DNA of 64,000 bases, taken from NCBI GenBank assembly GCA_028583405.1, contig CM053247.1:8624946-8688945 (forward strand), written 5' to 3'. This document shows, in pieces, positions 22,016-35,900 of the stretch. This stretch comes from Pogonophryne albipinna (taxonomy: Eukaryota > Chordata > Actinopteri > Perciformes > Artedidraconidae). The position numbers were made by a program, and so were the translations under genes. Position 1 is the stretch's first letter, and each line of letters starts with the position of its first letter. Under the pieces are notes generated by a model. It was not told the origin of the DNA. It made no database searches and was given only the letters and a program-made list of their open reading frames with translations.

Positions 22016-24138
22016 GGGCCCTTTCTCATTTCTCTAACTCCCCTCCTCGACTCCCCTCCTCGACTCCTATCCTCGATACTTAGTCCCGCCCACAGGAGAT
22101 GTGAGCCGAGGAGGGGAACCGAGGAGAGAGGAGGGGAAGCAGCAGGCGGTTAGAGAAATGAGAACTCCTCTCCTCTGAGCGGTCATTTTAAAGAGACGTC
22201 CATTAATGATGACAGGAGACACAGCAGCCCTCTGTCTGATGGACAGATGTGTTCATGACCACTTTGATTCATTCACAGTGCGGAATAATGAGACAATAAC
22301 AGGCTACAAATGCGGACACACACACACACACATATGTATATATTTATATTAGGGCTGTCAAACGATTAAAATTTTTAATCAGATTAATCAGAGCTTAAAA
22401 ATTAATTAATCATGATTAATCACCATTCGAACTATCTCCAAAATATGCCATTTCTTTATGTATATTGTTGTGGGAATGGAAAGATAAATGAAAGAAGGCG
22501 GATATATCCATTTAACATACACTATCTATGTTTATTATAACATTTTTCTGCGTGTCAAAATGAAAGACAGCCCACACACCTATCAATCATCAAACCGTGG
22601 GGTCTTAATTCATTACGTGTTGATTTCTATCAACGGGGGGGTACTTCAGGAAGGTCGACGGGGGGGGGGTGTTAGTGGAGTACTTGTGACCACAGAGTGC
22701 GAACGTTGTGATCAGCTGTTTTAGCGCAGTTCTCCAGTGAAGGGGGGGCGGTGAGAGAGTGTCTCCCTCCGCAGCCGGTTGGCGTAGTTTTGGCACAATG
22801 CCGTTGTACAGACCGACGTTAACAGCAGCCCTGTCTGTGCACACGGAGACCGACTCTGTCGTCCGGTGATCTAACCGCCTTCTGGAAAAGCTTCACAAGT
22901 ACGCCGGTACGCAAATGCGCTTTGTGACACAAGTTTCAGATTACGCACATAACCTGCGTACCAGTTATGTGCACCCCTGTACTACAGCAAAAGTATTCTC
23001 CGTCGGGACTTCCTGCAACAACACCGACATTATCAAAGATGTTCTATTGAGAAGACGATCACTACGTGACAAAAGTTTTCAAAACCGTTTCTGGTCTTCG
23101 GTATTTCCAGACAAGTGGCTACTGAAATCAATCTTACTAACTGCTGTCTGTGCAATTTACTCCGCGCGAGTTGGCGGACTTTATTTAGCTTACTTTAACA
23201 TCATTTTTCATGGTGGGGCTAAGCCATTTCTCGGTATGGGTGTAGCCTACCCCAGCCATACCCTGGCGCTGCCACTGGTGGCACGTATGGGGCGGGCCAT
23301 TCTGCACATGCGTTAAATGCGTTAAATATTTTAACGCAATTAATTCAAAAAATTAATTACCGCCGTTAACGCGATAATTTTGACAGCACTAATTTATATA
23401 CATATATATACAATTTCAGAATCAAACAGAGCACTCTCATATTAACGTAACACTATCAGAGACTGGATATATCCCCCCCCCCTCTCTGGTCGCTACAATG
23501 AGGAAAATAAATGACGGACCAAAAGTTTTATTTACAAGTATTAAAAGTAAGCAGAGGACACCAAACCAACTGAGACCTGTCTGTCCGCTGCATCTACACA
23601 CACGCACCTACAGCTAACAGCCTAACAGCCGTTGTGTATTTTATTATGTGAAGCACTAAATGGTTTTAGAAAAATATGGACTCTTTGTTTGTAGATATCT
23701 ACTAAACGACAGCAAATAAAGAGAGTAGGCCTGTTATACTGAGTGATATATATTATACACACTGCTCTGCTTTCTGCACGGACATCACAGCTGTTCTCTC
23801 TGGAAACATCGCGTCGCGATGAGAGCAGTTAATAAAATAATATCCAGGGGATGCATGCAGAGCTGTCATTGGCTGAGGTCAGTCCGGCCGTGCGTCACGA
23901 CTCTTTGAAACATCTCTGTTGCCGGAAATGCATCCACGAAGGAGCCGTGGAGGACCCATCAGTGTATCCTCGGTTAGAGCTCCTCCAGAGAGCCTCCTCG
24001 ATGCTCGATGCTCGGTCCTCGAAGTGCATTTAGAGACATGAGATGTCCTTCAACATGGCGCGCTGAAATTCATTTCCGGGTCACGACCGGAGGACCGAGG
24101 AGTCGAGGAGGGGGATTTGCTGAAATGAGAAAGGGCCC
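22016..24138. mobile_element. GGGCCC-ended MITE A, with nested hAT
   Basis: Starts GGGCCCTTTCTCATTTC and ends GAAATGAGAAAGGGCCC; the roughly 40-bp inverted ends both continue into 'ctcctcgactcc'. The interrupted copy-1 sequence (tagtcc/aggaatg at 8422/8423) is the empty site. Without the nested hAT it is about 1.07 kb. No target duplication could be fixed and there is no coding capacity. Confidence 0.85.
22350..23391. mobile_element. Non-autonomous hAT nested in MITE A
   Basis: Starts TAGGGCTGTCAAACG, ends TTTTGACAGCACTA, 1042 bp, flanked by a perfect 8-bp duplication ATTTATAT (22342-22349, 23392-23399). The sister MITE at 25688-26851 lacks it. The interior includes an end of another hAT type ('cagttatgtgcacccctg'), so it is a mosaic. 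Confidence 0.95.
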
Positions 24139-24652
24139 AGGAATGTTGTTGTAGCTGGAGTTGGCTGATAAACGCTGCTAGCCAATGTTGATTCGATGGT
24201 CAACTCTGTTCCCAGATAGTAAAACCTCTCACAAATACCGCGTATATAACGCAAATACCTCGGACTTAGTGATGTATTAAGACATATGACAAAACATGAC
24301 ATAAAACAAGCATACAGCACTGTTTAGAATCAATTTGGTCTGGATTAGCGTAACCATGTAGGCGGCCATCTTTCACTTCTGTTGACAATATGCAGCTACC
24401 CAATTGGTGTAGCACGATCACGTGACGAACCGTGGCACTACTTTTGACCAAGATATTATTACGCTTTGAAGGGACTAGTTCAGCCAATAATTACGTGCCT
24501 AGAAGAATTGACAGGAATTTTAGCGACAAACTTTTTTTTGGTGGAAAAGCATGACTCGTTCTTTTTTATGAACTAAAGATTATGTAGTTCCACTTCTGTG
24601 GAGCGGGATTTCTTTTCTAAAGGACTTTTCGAGGTTCACCTTGCGGCCTAAT

Positions 24653-25258
24653 AGTACATTATTAGATTATTATGCACGTCCTACTGCACTTTGGTTAACA
24701 GACTAACATTGATTTCCTCCATTGGCTCAATTGGCTCTGTAATTATACCATAACCTTTTCTTCTCTACCCCTTAACTCATCTTCCTATACAGATGCTACT
24801 TACTTACTATTTATCTAGAAAAATGCATGGTTGATTTTTTATTTCCAGGATTGAATGTTCAGACCAAGGCCTAAAACCTAGTATTTCATAAGAAAGTGAC
24901 TAATATATAAACCAAATGTAATATTGGATAAAACACAACACCAAATGGACAGACACAGATTAAAAGTAAAGTCCCCTGGTTTGTCTCGAGAGTCAAACTG
25001 CCATGAGAAAAATCAAATACATTTTCCACAATCCGCGACTAGATGTCGCTCATTGCACCAATATGGTTTATATAATACAGATTACCACAACAGAGCTGTG
25101 CAAATGAATTTAATATTCAATCCCATACTTGGCGATTGAGAACATGCATTCGTAACTTACCTCGTTTAAAGTACTTTTGTTGTAATACTATGGATTTAGT
25201 TGACACTACTAGCCGAGTTTCTTTTGTCCAATATCTCGCGGGCAGGTACATTGAATTA
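24653..25258. other. Unique flank, no gene
   Basis: AT-rich sequence with no recognisable exon or element. Confidence 0.6.
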
Positions 25259-25342
25259 GACGAAGAAGAAGAAGTAGTAGAAGAAGAAGAAGTAGTTGAA
25301 GAAGAAGAAGAAGAAGTAGAGGTAGAAGTAGTAGAAGAAGAA
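25259..25342. repeat. GAA-type trinucleotide repeat
   Basis: An imperfect (GAA/GTA)n run. It yields a poly-Glu/Val reading frame that I regard as spurious. Confidence 0.9.
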
Positions 25343-25385
25343 ATACGCTAACGCTACAAAAAGGCACAACACTGTTACTCTGTTT

Positions 25386-25560
25386 TTACTGACATGCAGT
25401 GTTGGGACTAACGCGTTACAAAGTAATGCCGTTATTTTTGGCAGTAACTAGTACTCTAACGCATTACTTTTTAAATTCAGTAACTCAGAGCAAGGTGAAA
25501 TAAAATGTTACATGTCAGTGACATGTAACATTTTATTTCACCTTGCTCTGTTTTTTAACG
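25386..25560. repeat. Foldback repeat with a perfect 32-bp hairpin
   Basis: A 'cagtgttgggactaacgcg' repeat unit is followed by a perfect inverted repeat: arms 25486-25517 and 25519-25550 with a single unpaired base at 25518. Confidence 0.85.
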
Positions 25561-25687
25561 CACATTCAAAAACGGGAACATTTTCGGGGGTTTCAACTGG
25601 GTACCGGCCACCAAAAACGGGGACTTTGCCTGGAAAACGGGGACGTTTTGGTTACCCATCCGACTGTGTTTACAGCTAAGCACACAG

Positions 25688-26851
<1,164 letters not shown>

Positions 26852-26977
26852 AGGCTAACATTAAGACTACAAGCTCACTTGGGGTTGAGGCTTTTTTACA
26901 CGTTGCTTGACTGCCTGCCCACATATCTGATCTAGACATAGTAACGTGTGTTGGGGAAAATAATTATTTAAAGTTAT

Positions 26978-27307
26978 TTAAAGGTGGGGTAGGTAAGTTT
27001 CAGAAACCGGCTCGAGTGCACTAAAATTTGAAAGTACACAGCCGAAAAGAATCCGCCCCTTCCTTCAGACTTCCCTACAGAGCACCTCCTCCAACACAAA
27101 TGAACGCGAAATTACGGCACGCCCAATGAGGGCACAAGATACATTTGTGCATGCACGAGATGGAAGGCTGACAGACAGTATTACGGCTTCCACAGATGAA
27201 ATTTTTTTATGGATTTTTTGTCAAAGCACTTAAGATATTCATTGCTATCGGGATGTTAAGAGCATTCCATCGAGCCGGTTTCTGAAACTTACCTACCCCA
27301 CCTTTAA
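26978..27307. mobile_element. TTAA-flanked MITE, 330 bp
   Basis: Begins TTAAAGGTGGGGTAGG and ends CCTACCCCACCTTTAA, with inverted ends continuing through 'gaaaccggctcga'. The TTAA at each end suggests piggyBac- or Kolobok-type insertion. Confidence 0.85.
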
Positions 27308-27418
27308 TAATCGTGACATTTATTGTACTTTTTGATGGAGGAATGATGCTCAAGGTGAGGGGGCAAATAATACAACTGAAGGGGCAATGCCGCCTTTTGC
27401 CCCCTCGTGGCGCCCGGC

Positions 27419-29392
27419 CCGAAACGAACTGGTCTCACTATCCACAAAGACATTTATAGACTGCACCAACAGCAGTACAAAGATGCCCTCAACAGTGCAC
27501 GCTCCTTCCACTACTCCTCTGTAATACAATCTGGCAGCAATAACCCAAAGTCTCTTTTTTCAACTATTAACAAGCTCCTCAACCCCATGGATAATATCTC
27601 CAACTCCTTCACCTCAAAGTGTGAATCCTTCCTCTCATTCCTCCAAAGCAAAATTGAAATAATACACAGCAACATAGCCAACTCCTCGGTCTCGTCCACC
27701 ACCCATCCTTTTCCGGAACCTGCCTACCCTCCTCCTTCCAGGCACCCTTTTACAGCCTTCAGACAAATTACCTCACTGGACATAGTTGCCCAAGTCACTG
27801 GCATGAATACCTCAACTTCCATCCTGGACCCCATGCCCTCCACCCTTGTCAAGGCCTGCCTCCCCCAACTCACTCATCTTATCACCACAGTCATTAACTC
27901 CTTTCTGTCCACTGGAAACCTCAACCCTGATTCCCTCAATAACTACCGGCCCATCTCTAACCTCCCATTCCTGTGAAAAATTCTGGAGCGAACTGTTGCC
28001 TCCCAACTAAAATCCCATCTGGACTGCAATAACCTTCATGAACCTTTTCAATCTGGTTTCCGTACTCGCCAAGGCACAGAATCTGCCCTACTCAAGGTGA
28101 CCAACGACATTCTCCTCTCTGCTGACTCTGGTTCCCTCTCAATTCTCATTCTCCTTGACCTAACAGCCGCATTTGACACGATCAACCATTCCATCCTCAT
28201 CAACCACCTCCAGTATTCCATTGGCATTACCGGTACTGCCCTCTCCTGGTTTAAATCCTATCTCTCTGACAGATATCAATTCATCTCCATTAACAACTCC
28301 AAATCCCCCACAGCCCCCGTCAATCATGGCGTCCCTCAGGGTTCTGTACTTGGTCCCCTTCTGTTCATCATCTACATCCTCCCAATTGGACAAATCCTCC
28401 GTCAACACCAACTCCAGTTCCACTGTTATGCTGAGGACACACAGCTCTACCTCTCAACAAAATCAATTTCTCCAACCACACACTCCCAGCTCAGCACCTG
28501 CCTCACTGACATTAAAATTTGGATGCAAAACTATTTTCTAAAACTTAACTGTGACAAATCGGAACAAACTCACTTACCCGCTCAACCCAAGATTTTTCTC
28601 TTACCATCGATGGCTCCATTGTCAACCCCTCCACTCACATCCGTAACCTTGGCATCATCCTCGACCCCACCCTTACTTTCCTCCCTCACGTCAACCAGGT
28701 CACAAAAAACGCTTTCTTCCATTTAAAGAACATCGCCCGCATTAGACCCTCCCTCTCATCGACCGCTGCTGAAACTCTGATCCATGCCTTTATAACATCC
28801 CGACTGGATTACTGCAACAGCATACTTTTTGGATCACCTGCATTCATACTAAAAAAACTTCAATATGTCCAAAACTCAGCTGCCCGCTTGCTCACCTCCA
28901 CCCGACGCTCCGGCCACATCACCCCTATCCTCCATGACCTCCACTGGCTCCCCATCAAACACCGCATTGACTTTAAAATATCACTTTTCACTTTCAAAGC
29001 CCTCAACAACCTTGCCCCCCGCCCCCTACCTCTGTGACCTCATCCAACGACACACCCCCACCCGTCGCCTCAGGTCTGCTGAAGCTAACCTACTGCAGCC
29101 CATCAGGACAAAGCTCCGGACCTGGGGTGACAGGGCCTTCGCAGCAGCCTTCCCCACACTCTGGAACTCCCTCCCCAGCCACGTCAGATCCGCCAACACT
29201 CTCACATCATTCAAACAATCCCTCAAAACTCACCTTTTCACTCTTGCCTTCAACTCCTAATCAACTAACCCCTTGCCCTTATTTCACCTAGCTTAGCACT
29301 TTCTACTTTTGTTGTTATTTTGTTTTACTTGCTTGTAAGCGCTTTGAGCACCAGGAAAAGCGCTTTATAAATGTAATGTATTATTATTATTA
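27419..29392 (+). pseudogene. L2-clade LINE reverse transcriptase, 5'-truncated and broken
   Basis: The plus strand encodes the L2 reverse transcriptase in pieces: an N-terminal part to the TGA at 27974-27976 (NYRPISNLPFL), then KVTNDILLSADSG, LLDLTAAFDTINHSIL and GVPQGSVLGPLLFIIY. In the catalytic box the second Asp is replaced (YAEDTQLY instead of YADD), which alone would abolish polymerase activity. A frameshift near 28560 is followed by the C-terminal domain (TLWNSLPSHVRSANTL ... LKTHLFTLAFNS) and the 3' stem with TTATTATT tail. Endonuclease and 5' UTR are missing. Confidence 0.9.
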
Positions 29393-32300
29393 TTGCTAAT
29401 TAGCCCAATTTACTAAAAGCAACAAAGAGGTAAACTTTGTCCTTGTAAAAAAAATAAATAAATAGGAAATTCGAGTGAAATAACAAAACCAAAAAAAAAA
29501 AAAAAAAATACATTCAGAATAGGTGCTCGTAAAAATATGCTTTAAGATACATTTCCAATGATGACTGACTCAGCAAGTCCAATGCAAAGTCTTTGTAGAG
29601 GCAGGGATGGAAAGGGTAATGGATTTTTCTCAAGTTGAAGTAATGTTACTTTTTGTAATGTTAAATTTTACATGTAGAATTTGTGTAAAAAATGTACTTG
29701 GATTAAAGTATAACATTAAAGGAGACAATGCCTGTAGAATTTAAAACATTACAAAGGCAGAGAAAAGGACGTGTTTAAAATGGAATCTCCAATGAGGCTG
29801 CAGCTACTGTAGAAACACACATTTTAAAGCAAAACGTGATGCTGTGTTAAAAAAAAGTGTTATTCCCAGAAGTGGGTCTGCACAAACTGCAGGTAGACCT
29901 TTCCAGTAAAGTAGTATTTAGCTTGTTAGCCAGACCCAGATGTAACATTTCCCCCCTTATTTTAACCTTTAGTGGTATACAATTATTATATTATTCTTTA
30001 AAAAAGATTTGTGAAGCACAATACTTGTGTTTTTTAGGTGTAGGCCAATACATTTGGGGGTCTGTCTTTTTTACTTTTGATCTGTTATGTTAATAAAAAG
30101 ATACACTGGTGAGCGATTGATATATCCAGATCTGAGACTTATGGGAACATATTGTATTTTAGTGAACAAAGGACAGGACCAACTGCATTGATTCATAAAT
30201 ATTTTATGTACAAAATATTGTTATAAGTATATTCAACATATGTCACATTAGAGTAATGATAACTACTTTAAATACAGTTGATCGTTCTTCATATTTCACA
30301 GTACATACAGGAAAAAGATCACAATTCTAGGTGACTTTGTCTACAATGAATACATGCTCTGGTCGTAGGCTTTTTTATTTATTTTTTTACAAATGTACAG
30401 TTCGTTTTTGAACATAGTGCAAGAGTTCAGTTGTCCCTACAGCTGTGGCCATTGTAAAATAACAATAGCTTACACAGAAATATGTTGGTTCAGTTTAATA
30501 CGGCAGAATCCGTGACAAAACTCATTTCTATTTCATTTATCTAAAACAGATCTTCTTGAGTTTGGAGCCAAAATGCAGCTACTTTGGGCAATCGTGCAGT
30601 AAGCATTGGCATATCTACAATGGCCACTTCTGTCTGCAAACAAAATATTGATGAGAGCTTGCTGAACATGGCTGAACACTTGCGTTCCTTGGCACGTAGT
30701 AAACATACAAGAGTGTGGATCAAAACTAGTTAGTCTTCAGTCAATTTAACAACCTGCCTGCATGTTTTTTCCATCCAGATCTAAGTTTGTAGTGTGTTTA
30801 ATGCAATAACACCAATCAAATATCCACAAACATATGATTGGTAAAGTATGTGCATGCATGGCAAGGCTGTACGACTTACTGTGAGTTCTCATCCAATTCA
30901 AAATGGCAAATACAGACTAATATTACATTCTTAGAGGTCCATTTCTGTCCCTCCATAACATGTGTTCCCATTATCTAACCCCTGAAATCAGGTCAAGTTT
31001 TGTTAGTTTTTTACAAGAAGAGCAGGTTGCAGGTAAACAGAGTCTAAAGTCACAGTTTGACACATGGCAAAAACAGAGAAGAGCTCAATTCAAAACTTAT
31101 AACTGCATTTCTTCTCAGCTGAACTACTGTATGTTCAGCTGGCCACAGTTCAGAGGTCTGTCAAATATTTTAAACAACTCTACTATAGTTCTTCGCTTTC
31201 ATAGAAAATCTAGTTTTTTAACTTCACAAGTCAATGTTGTATCCATTCATGTTTGGTTCAAAAGTGGGCTGAGCCAAAGGGTATTTAGTTGGTTGCAATC
31301 TGCAACCTGCAACACTCAATTCAAATCCTACACACCGTCACTAAAGTCTGAGCACGATGTACACTGAGCTAGCTACGATAGCTTGCAGGATTTCATTTTT
31401 TAAGGCTATGTATTTCAAATGATTTCATCTCAGTATTTCATTTTTTAGATTTTACCAAGTTTTTAGATTTTCCTTCTGGTAAAATATTTCACATGCATCT
31501 TGACAGACTTCTTCCTGGTTCAGCTACATGAAAAATATGACTGTCTGAGGGTATTTTCTAGCGAAGCTTCGCATCAACTCTCCAGAAACGCTGCAATTTA
31601 ATAACATGCACTCTCTGGATTGACGTATCCTGAATATCTTTATTTCTGTAATGTAAATGTGTTGCTACAAGTGCCAATTTGCCTGGATAAGAGGATGTGA
31701 TGAGGACTTGTGATGCATTCAATGTGTGTGAAAGTTCATTTCATCATCAAAATCGAGTAAAACACGATCCTGTTTTGCTGTTTTATTTGGCTCTATTGCT
31801 GAGCTCACGCTAAGCACAGACATTTGTTCATTCAATTTCATTTTTTTGGGGGAAAACAGTGGCTACCAGATTAAGCAGTGTCCGACTGTCAGGAGTCACC
31901 AATACCACAATCTGGGATTACTTCCTCCAACTCACTTTCCTCTCATGTCATAAATGATTTATGATCGTTAAACATTAGTCCTTATGAGCTCTCAGAAGTA
32001 ACGACTCAGGTCCTTGCAGTTTTAGGCAGGGGTTGACTGGCCATGTGGAATAGCGAACATTTTCCTGCTGGTCGCCTTGCTAGTTTGGCCAACACAACCA
32101 TCTTTTCTTTTTTTTTCTCCCTGACCGGCCCCATAAAACAGGTAAGGCGGCCCATTGTTTGTTTTTTATCCAATTGACACTGGGCTGACCCAATCACATA
32201 TGTTTACCTTCCCCCTTTGGACTCAGTAAAACAGCACATCTGCATAACAGGCCAAAATGGATAAGAAACAATGCAAGAGGGCCGCCTTGGACATAGCCCT

Positions 32301-32998
32301 GGACTTTTCAAACCCTTTAAGCATATTGCTGCTCAGAGAAACTCAGCCAGTGGCTCCTCAAGTCTCCATCTAGTAACCATAGTTACTGGTAATTGCGTTT
32401 CCAGGGCATTTTGTTGTTATGTAAGATTATGTGAATCTTGACATAAAGCTTAATATGAGCTGATATGCATTCGTCTTCAGGGCATAACAACCTATCAAAA
32501 TAAATGGTAGGCAGGTCTGGGCTAAAATGCCAGAGTAGAGTTTTTGTTGTCTTAATCCACCCAGATAGAGTCAGATAGACGGAGACAATGTACTTTGTTT
32601 GGTAAAGACTATGGATAAGCATCTCGGATCACCAACAGATGATGTGTTTAGTTTGCTACAGGCATACAAAATAGTCCGTCATCAGGATTAGAAGATTGGT
32701 GCTGATTGTGTTCTTCTTTTTCAACATTGTGAGAAAGCATCTCTTTCCCAAAATGTGCCCTTTGAATTAAATACATTTCCTTGTCACCATAGCTATGACA
32801 AATTGTCAACTTACATCTGTCTTTTGAGGATCTCCTCCATGTCAGAGGCTCTAATGGTCTGTGTTTGCTGAGGATGATATATGAAAAGTGCTCATAAACA
32901 ACATACAGAACCACATAGCCCTGACTCTACACCCTGACCATGCTCCATGTCAGTTTCACATTTTCCCAATTTCTTTGTTCTTCAGTCAGCATCTCCGC
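29393..32998. other. No exon recognised; includes presumed unc13 3' UTR
   Basis: AT-rich sequence with an A homopolymer near 29490. The stretch next to 32998 is presumably the minus-strand 3' UTR of unc13; a minus-strand AATAAA lies at 31782-31787, about 1.2 kb past the stop, but its use is unproven. 32030-32180 resembles repeat debris. Confidence 0.5.
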
Positions 32999-35900
32999 TC
33001 ATCTGCCCTCCTCCACAGGACGAGTTTCAGATTTCAGCTTGACGAACTCTTTGGCTACTTCGTCCGCAGCCCGCTGGGACAAGATGCGCATCACCGTCAG
33101 GCCCGTTTCGTCAGTTTGGACGCGCGGGCCGATCGGACACCAGCAGACGCAGCTCTTGCGGTCAGCGATGTCCCGGAGCTGGATCACGGCCATGCCCACC
33201 ACCCGGTCCGCCCGGCCGAAACAGTAGTCCTTGACCGTCACCTGGAGCTCATAGCAGTCCGGGGACTCCTTACCCAGGACACTACAGAGCAGAAAGGATA
33301 ATCGAGAATTGGCCAGAAATCTCACAACACACTGAGCTTATTTGTAGGTGTAAGAGTTCACAATTAAAACTCACAACTGGAAAGCCTCGTTGAACTTCGC
33401 CGACCAGCTGTTGTTCTTGGACTTTGTGGTGAATTTGCGCTTCTTGTCGGCCAGGAAGGGACCGACCATGGAGACGTCCACGAAAGGCCGGAACATCCCT
33501 GATGTCTGCCACTTCATGTCATTCACTGCGATGACTGGACGGACAGAGGAAGAGAGGCAGTGAGGATGATGGTGCCATCAGATGATACAATTAAGTGTTT
33601 GTGGTTGCATGTGTAAATATATATATTTTATTCTCTTTTGATCCAATTGAGTATGTATGTGCCCCATTTGCATGACTATTTGTCAGTTCTAAAGATAAGA
33701 GTGCCTGACAATGATATAGTAAAAGTATTTTTTCAATAGAGTGGTGCAGTGACGAGTCCTAAAACCCGGAAGTGAGTTAGCATTTTACCACTACCGGTTC
33801 CGTCGTCTCAGAGCCAATGGGATTTCTCCATAGGATTTTGGAAAATAGCTGGAAATAAGGTCTGTGGTTGAAACACATTTAAGAGACGGATCACGTTCTG
33901 TTCTACGACATTAAATACATCAGCAGTGACCCCACTGGTGATTTTTGAAGAGTGTACGTGTCTGGAAAACGATGGTTGTTACCAAGTGGCTGAATAGGAC
34001 TACAGCAGTTGTCGAGGCCGTTGTACGTCATTACGCCGAACACATAAACACTCCCGCTAAGTTTGTTTGCCCTGTTCTGCTTGAAAGCAAGTACCTGCCT
34101 CCTGCAAACTGTTAAAAAAACGCTTCAACTTGTACCATTTTGAATCTGTATTTTTGAATATGGATCTTAAGTTGGCGTGACGTTGAAGTCGTGCTGCTGT
34201 ACTCGGCTGTAGTTCGTTTATAGCATAACGTTAGCATTTTGCTTCTGGTGATTAGATTTATGATTAGAAAATTATAAAAGTAGGGTAGACATGTGGATAT
34301 TATCAGGCTGAACAAAACGTGCATTTATCTAACAGGTTCGTTTTCCACAGACCTTATTTCGAGCTATTTGCCAAAACCCTATGGAGAAATCTCATTGCTT
34401 TTTTGTCGCCATGAGCAGTTTATTTCCGGGTAAATAGGTCATTCCTGCACCACTCTATTGCTGCCTTATTTAAAAGGACCATGTTTTGAATGTTTCCTAT
34501 AAAACTATTAAGAGCCAATCACCTTGCATTACTGATGACAATCAGTCTGGTTTATTCAATTTTAAAAAGGTATTGAAGTTACCCCGCAAAGACCTAAGAC
34601 CTATTTATTTAGATTTAGACAGCAAAATAAGGTCTTTTCAAATAACCAATCCTTTGAAATAAAACCTATAATTGAGCCAAAAATAATGACTCTTAATGTT
34701 TGTTTGGCTTCAAAGTTCAGCCTTGATTATAAAAAATGTACCTTGAGGTTACAGAAAATTACAAATATGAACCTGAAAATTAGAATAGTAAGGCCCCTTT
34801 AAGGACAAGCACTTGAACCCAGAAATACAAGGTATAAACAACTACAAGTTAATGGCTTAAGACATACAAAACAAACCGTTTGGTCCTTTAAAGGCACAAT
34901 TGGAGATTAGGTGTGGGACAGTATGTAGTTTAGATATTTAAGGTTGCAGTTTAAACATCAGGGTTTAATTGTATTTGTTCGTGCATTTGGATCTGATGAC
35001 TTTGGATCTGATGACTCACCTTTGACAATGATTTTGCGTTCTTTTCCGAGCATCATGTCGATCTGCAGTATGGCCTCTCCAATGGGCTTCTCTATCCCCG
35101 AGCCTGCAGAACACAACCACCACGACAAACATTAACATGACTAACAACAGCTTTTAATCCTCATATTTATGCCAGTGCTGCTGCATTGAGCCACTCTGTT
35201 ATTTAAAATGTATATATAATAATATTATATTTCAGCTTTCGTAAAAGTTGCTAAAATACCTTTTGCTATAATAGAGCATCATGACGCTAATTTGAAATGT
35301 GACATACCCTTTACAAGGAAGTGAACATTTACAGCATAAAAAACGTGTGCTCTGTAGAAGATTAGAAGTACATCACATCAAGTCCAAAAAGTAGATAGAA
35401 AGCTTTAGTTTATATTTCATGAACCTTTAATATTTAGGTGTTTCTCCAGATTTCACTGAGGTGTATTTATCTCAAAAGAATATGGTTATGATTATAGAGC
35501 CTTGATTTCAGACTGATGCAGAGAGCAGTGGACTTACCCCTATCAGGTCGGATCTTCTCATTTCCAGTGATCCTGATGCCCATCCCATCATGCACTGTGA
35601 GGACAGGAGAGAGCAGAAATGTTAAGGACACTCTTTACCAACCCCAAATCCTGTAGACTGTACATGCAGTGTGTATGTGTGTGTGTGTGGTTACCTTGGG
35701 AGTGCTGTGTGGTGACAAAGGTCTTGATGAGAGCGTCGGTGCTCTGGGAGTAGAGGGAGAGGGCGTAACGCAGTGAAGCTAGTTCAGGACTTTTCTCCAC
35801 AAACGCCTTCTTCAGCCCGTTTCCTCCTGCGTGGAAGTATTGCTGTAAGAGAAGAGACAAGAAGCATCAAGGAGAGAAAGTAAACATTTAAGGTTGAAAG

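Larger units (their letters stand above)
13548..24652. repeat. Segmental duplication, copy 2
   Basis: Second copy of the block at 1-8936, lengthened by a MITE (22016-24138) and one more 51-bp unit. Homology ends at the outer end of the CXC transposon (about 24652), after which the flanks of the two copies differ completely. The small leading features of copy 1 (L2 tail, MITE fragment, inverted L2 at about 13956-14388, spacer 14390-15420) are present here too. Confidence 0.95.
19917..24652 (+). mobile_element. Long-TIR CXC transposon, copy 2
   Basis: Same termini as copy 1. The left TIR carries the same hAT at 20284-21040, so that insertion predates the duplication. A GGGCCC-ended MITE (22016-24138) sits between the coding frame and the right TIR and is absent from copy 1, so it came after the duplication or was lost from copy 1. 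Confidence 0.75.

Noticed and set aside
22915..23316. 133-aa ORF inside the nested hAT
   Set aside because: No recognisable domain; it spans mosaic terminal fragments of other elements.
25136..25351. 71-aa ORF ending in poly-Glu/Val
   Set aside because: Produced by the GAA trinucleotide repeat, with no splice or promoter context.
32888..33301. Plus-strand ORF over the last unc13 exon
   Set aside because: Antisense of the C2C exon, whose minus-strand reading is clearly Unc13.
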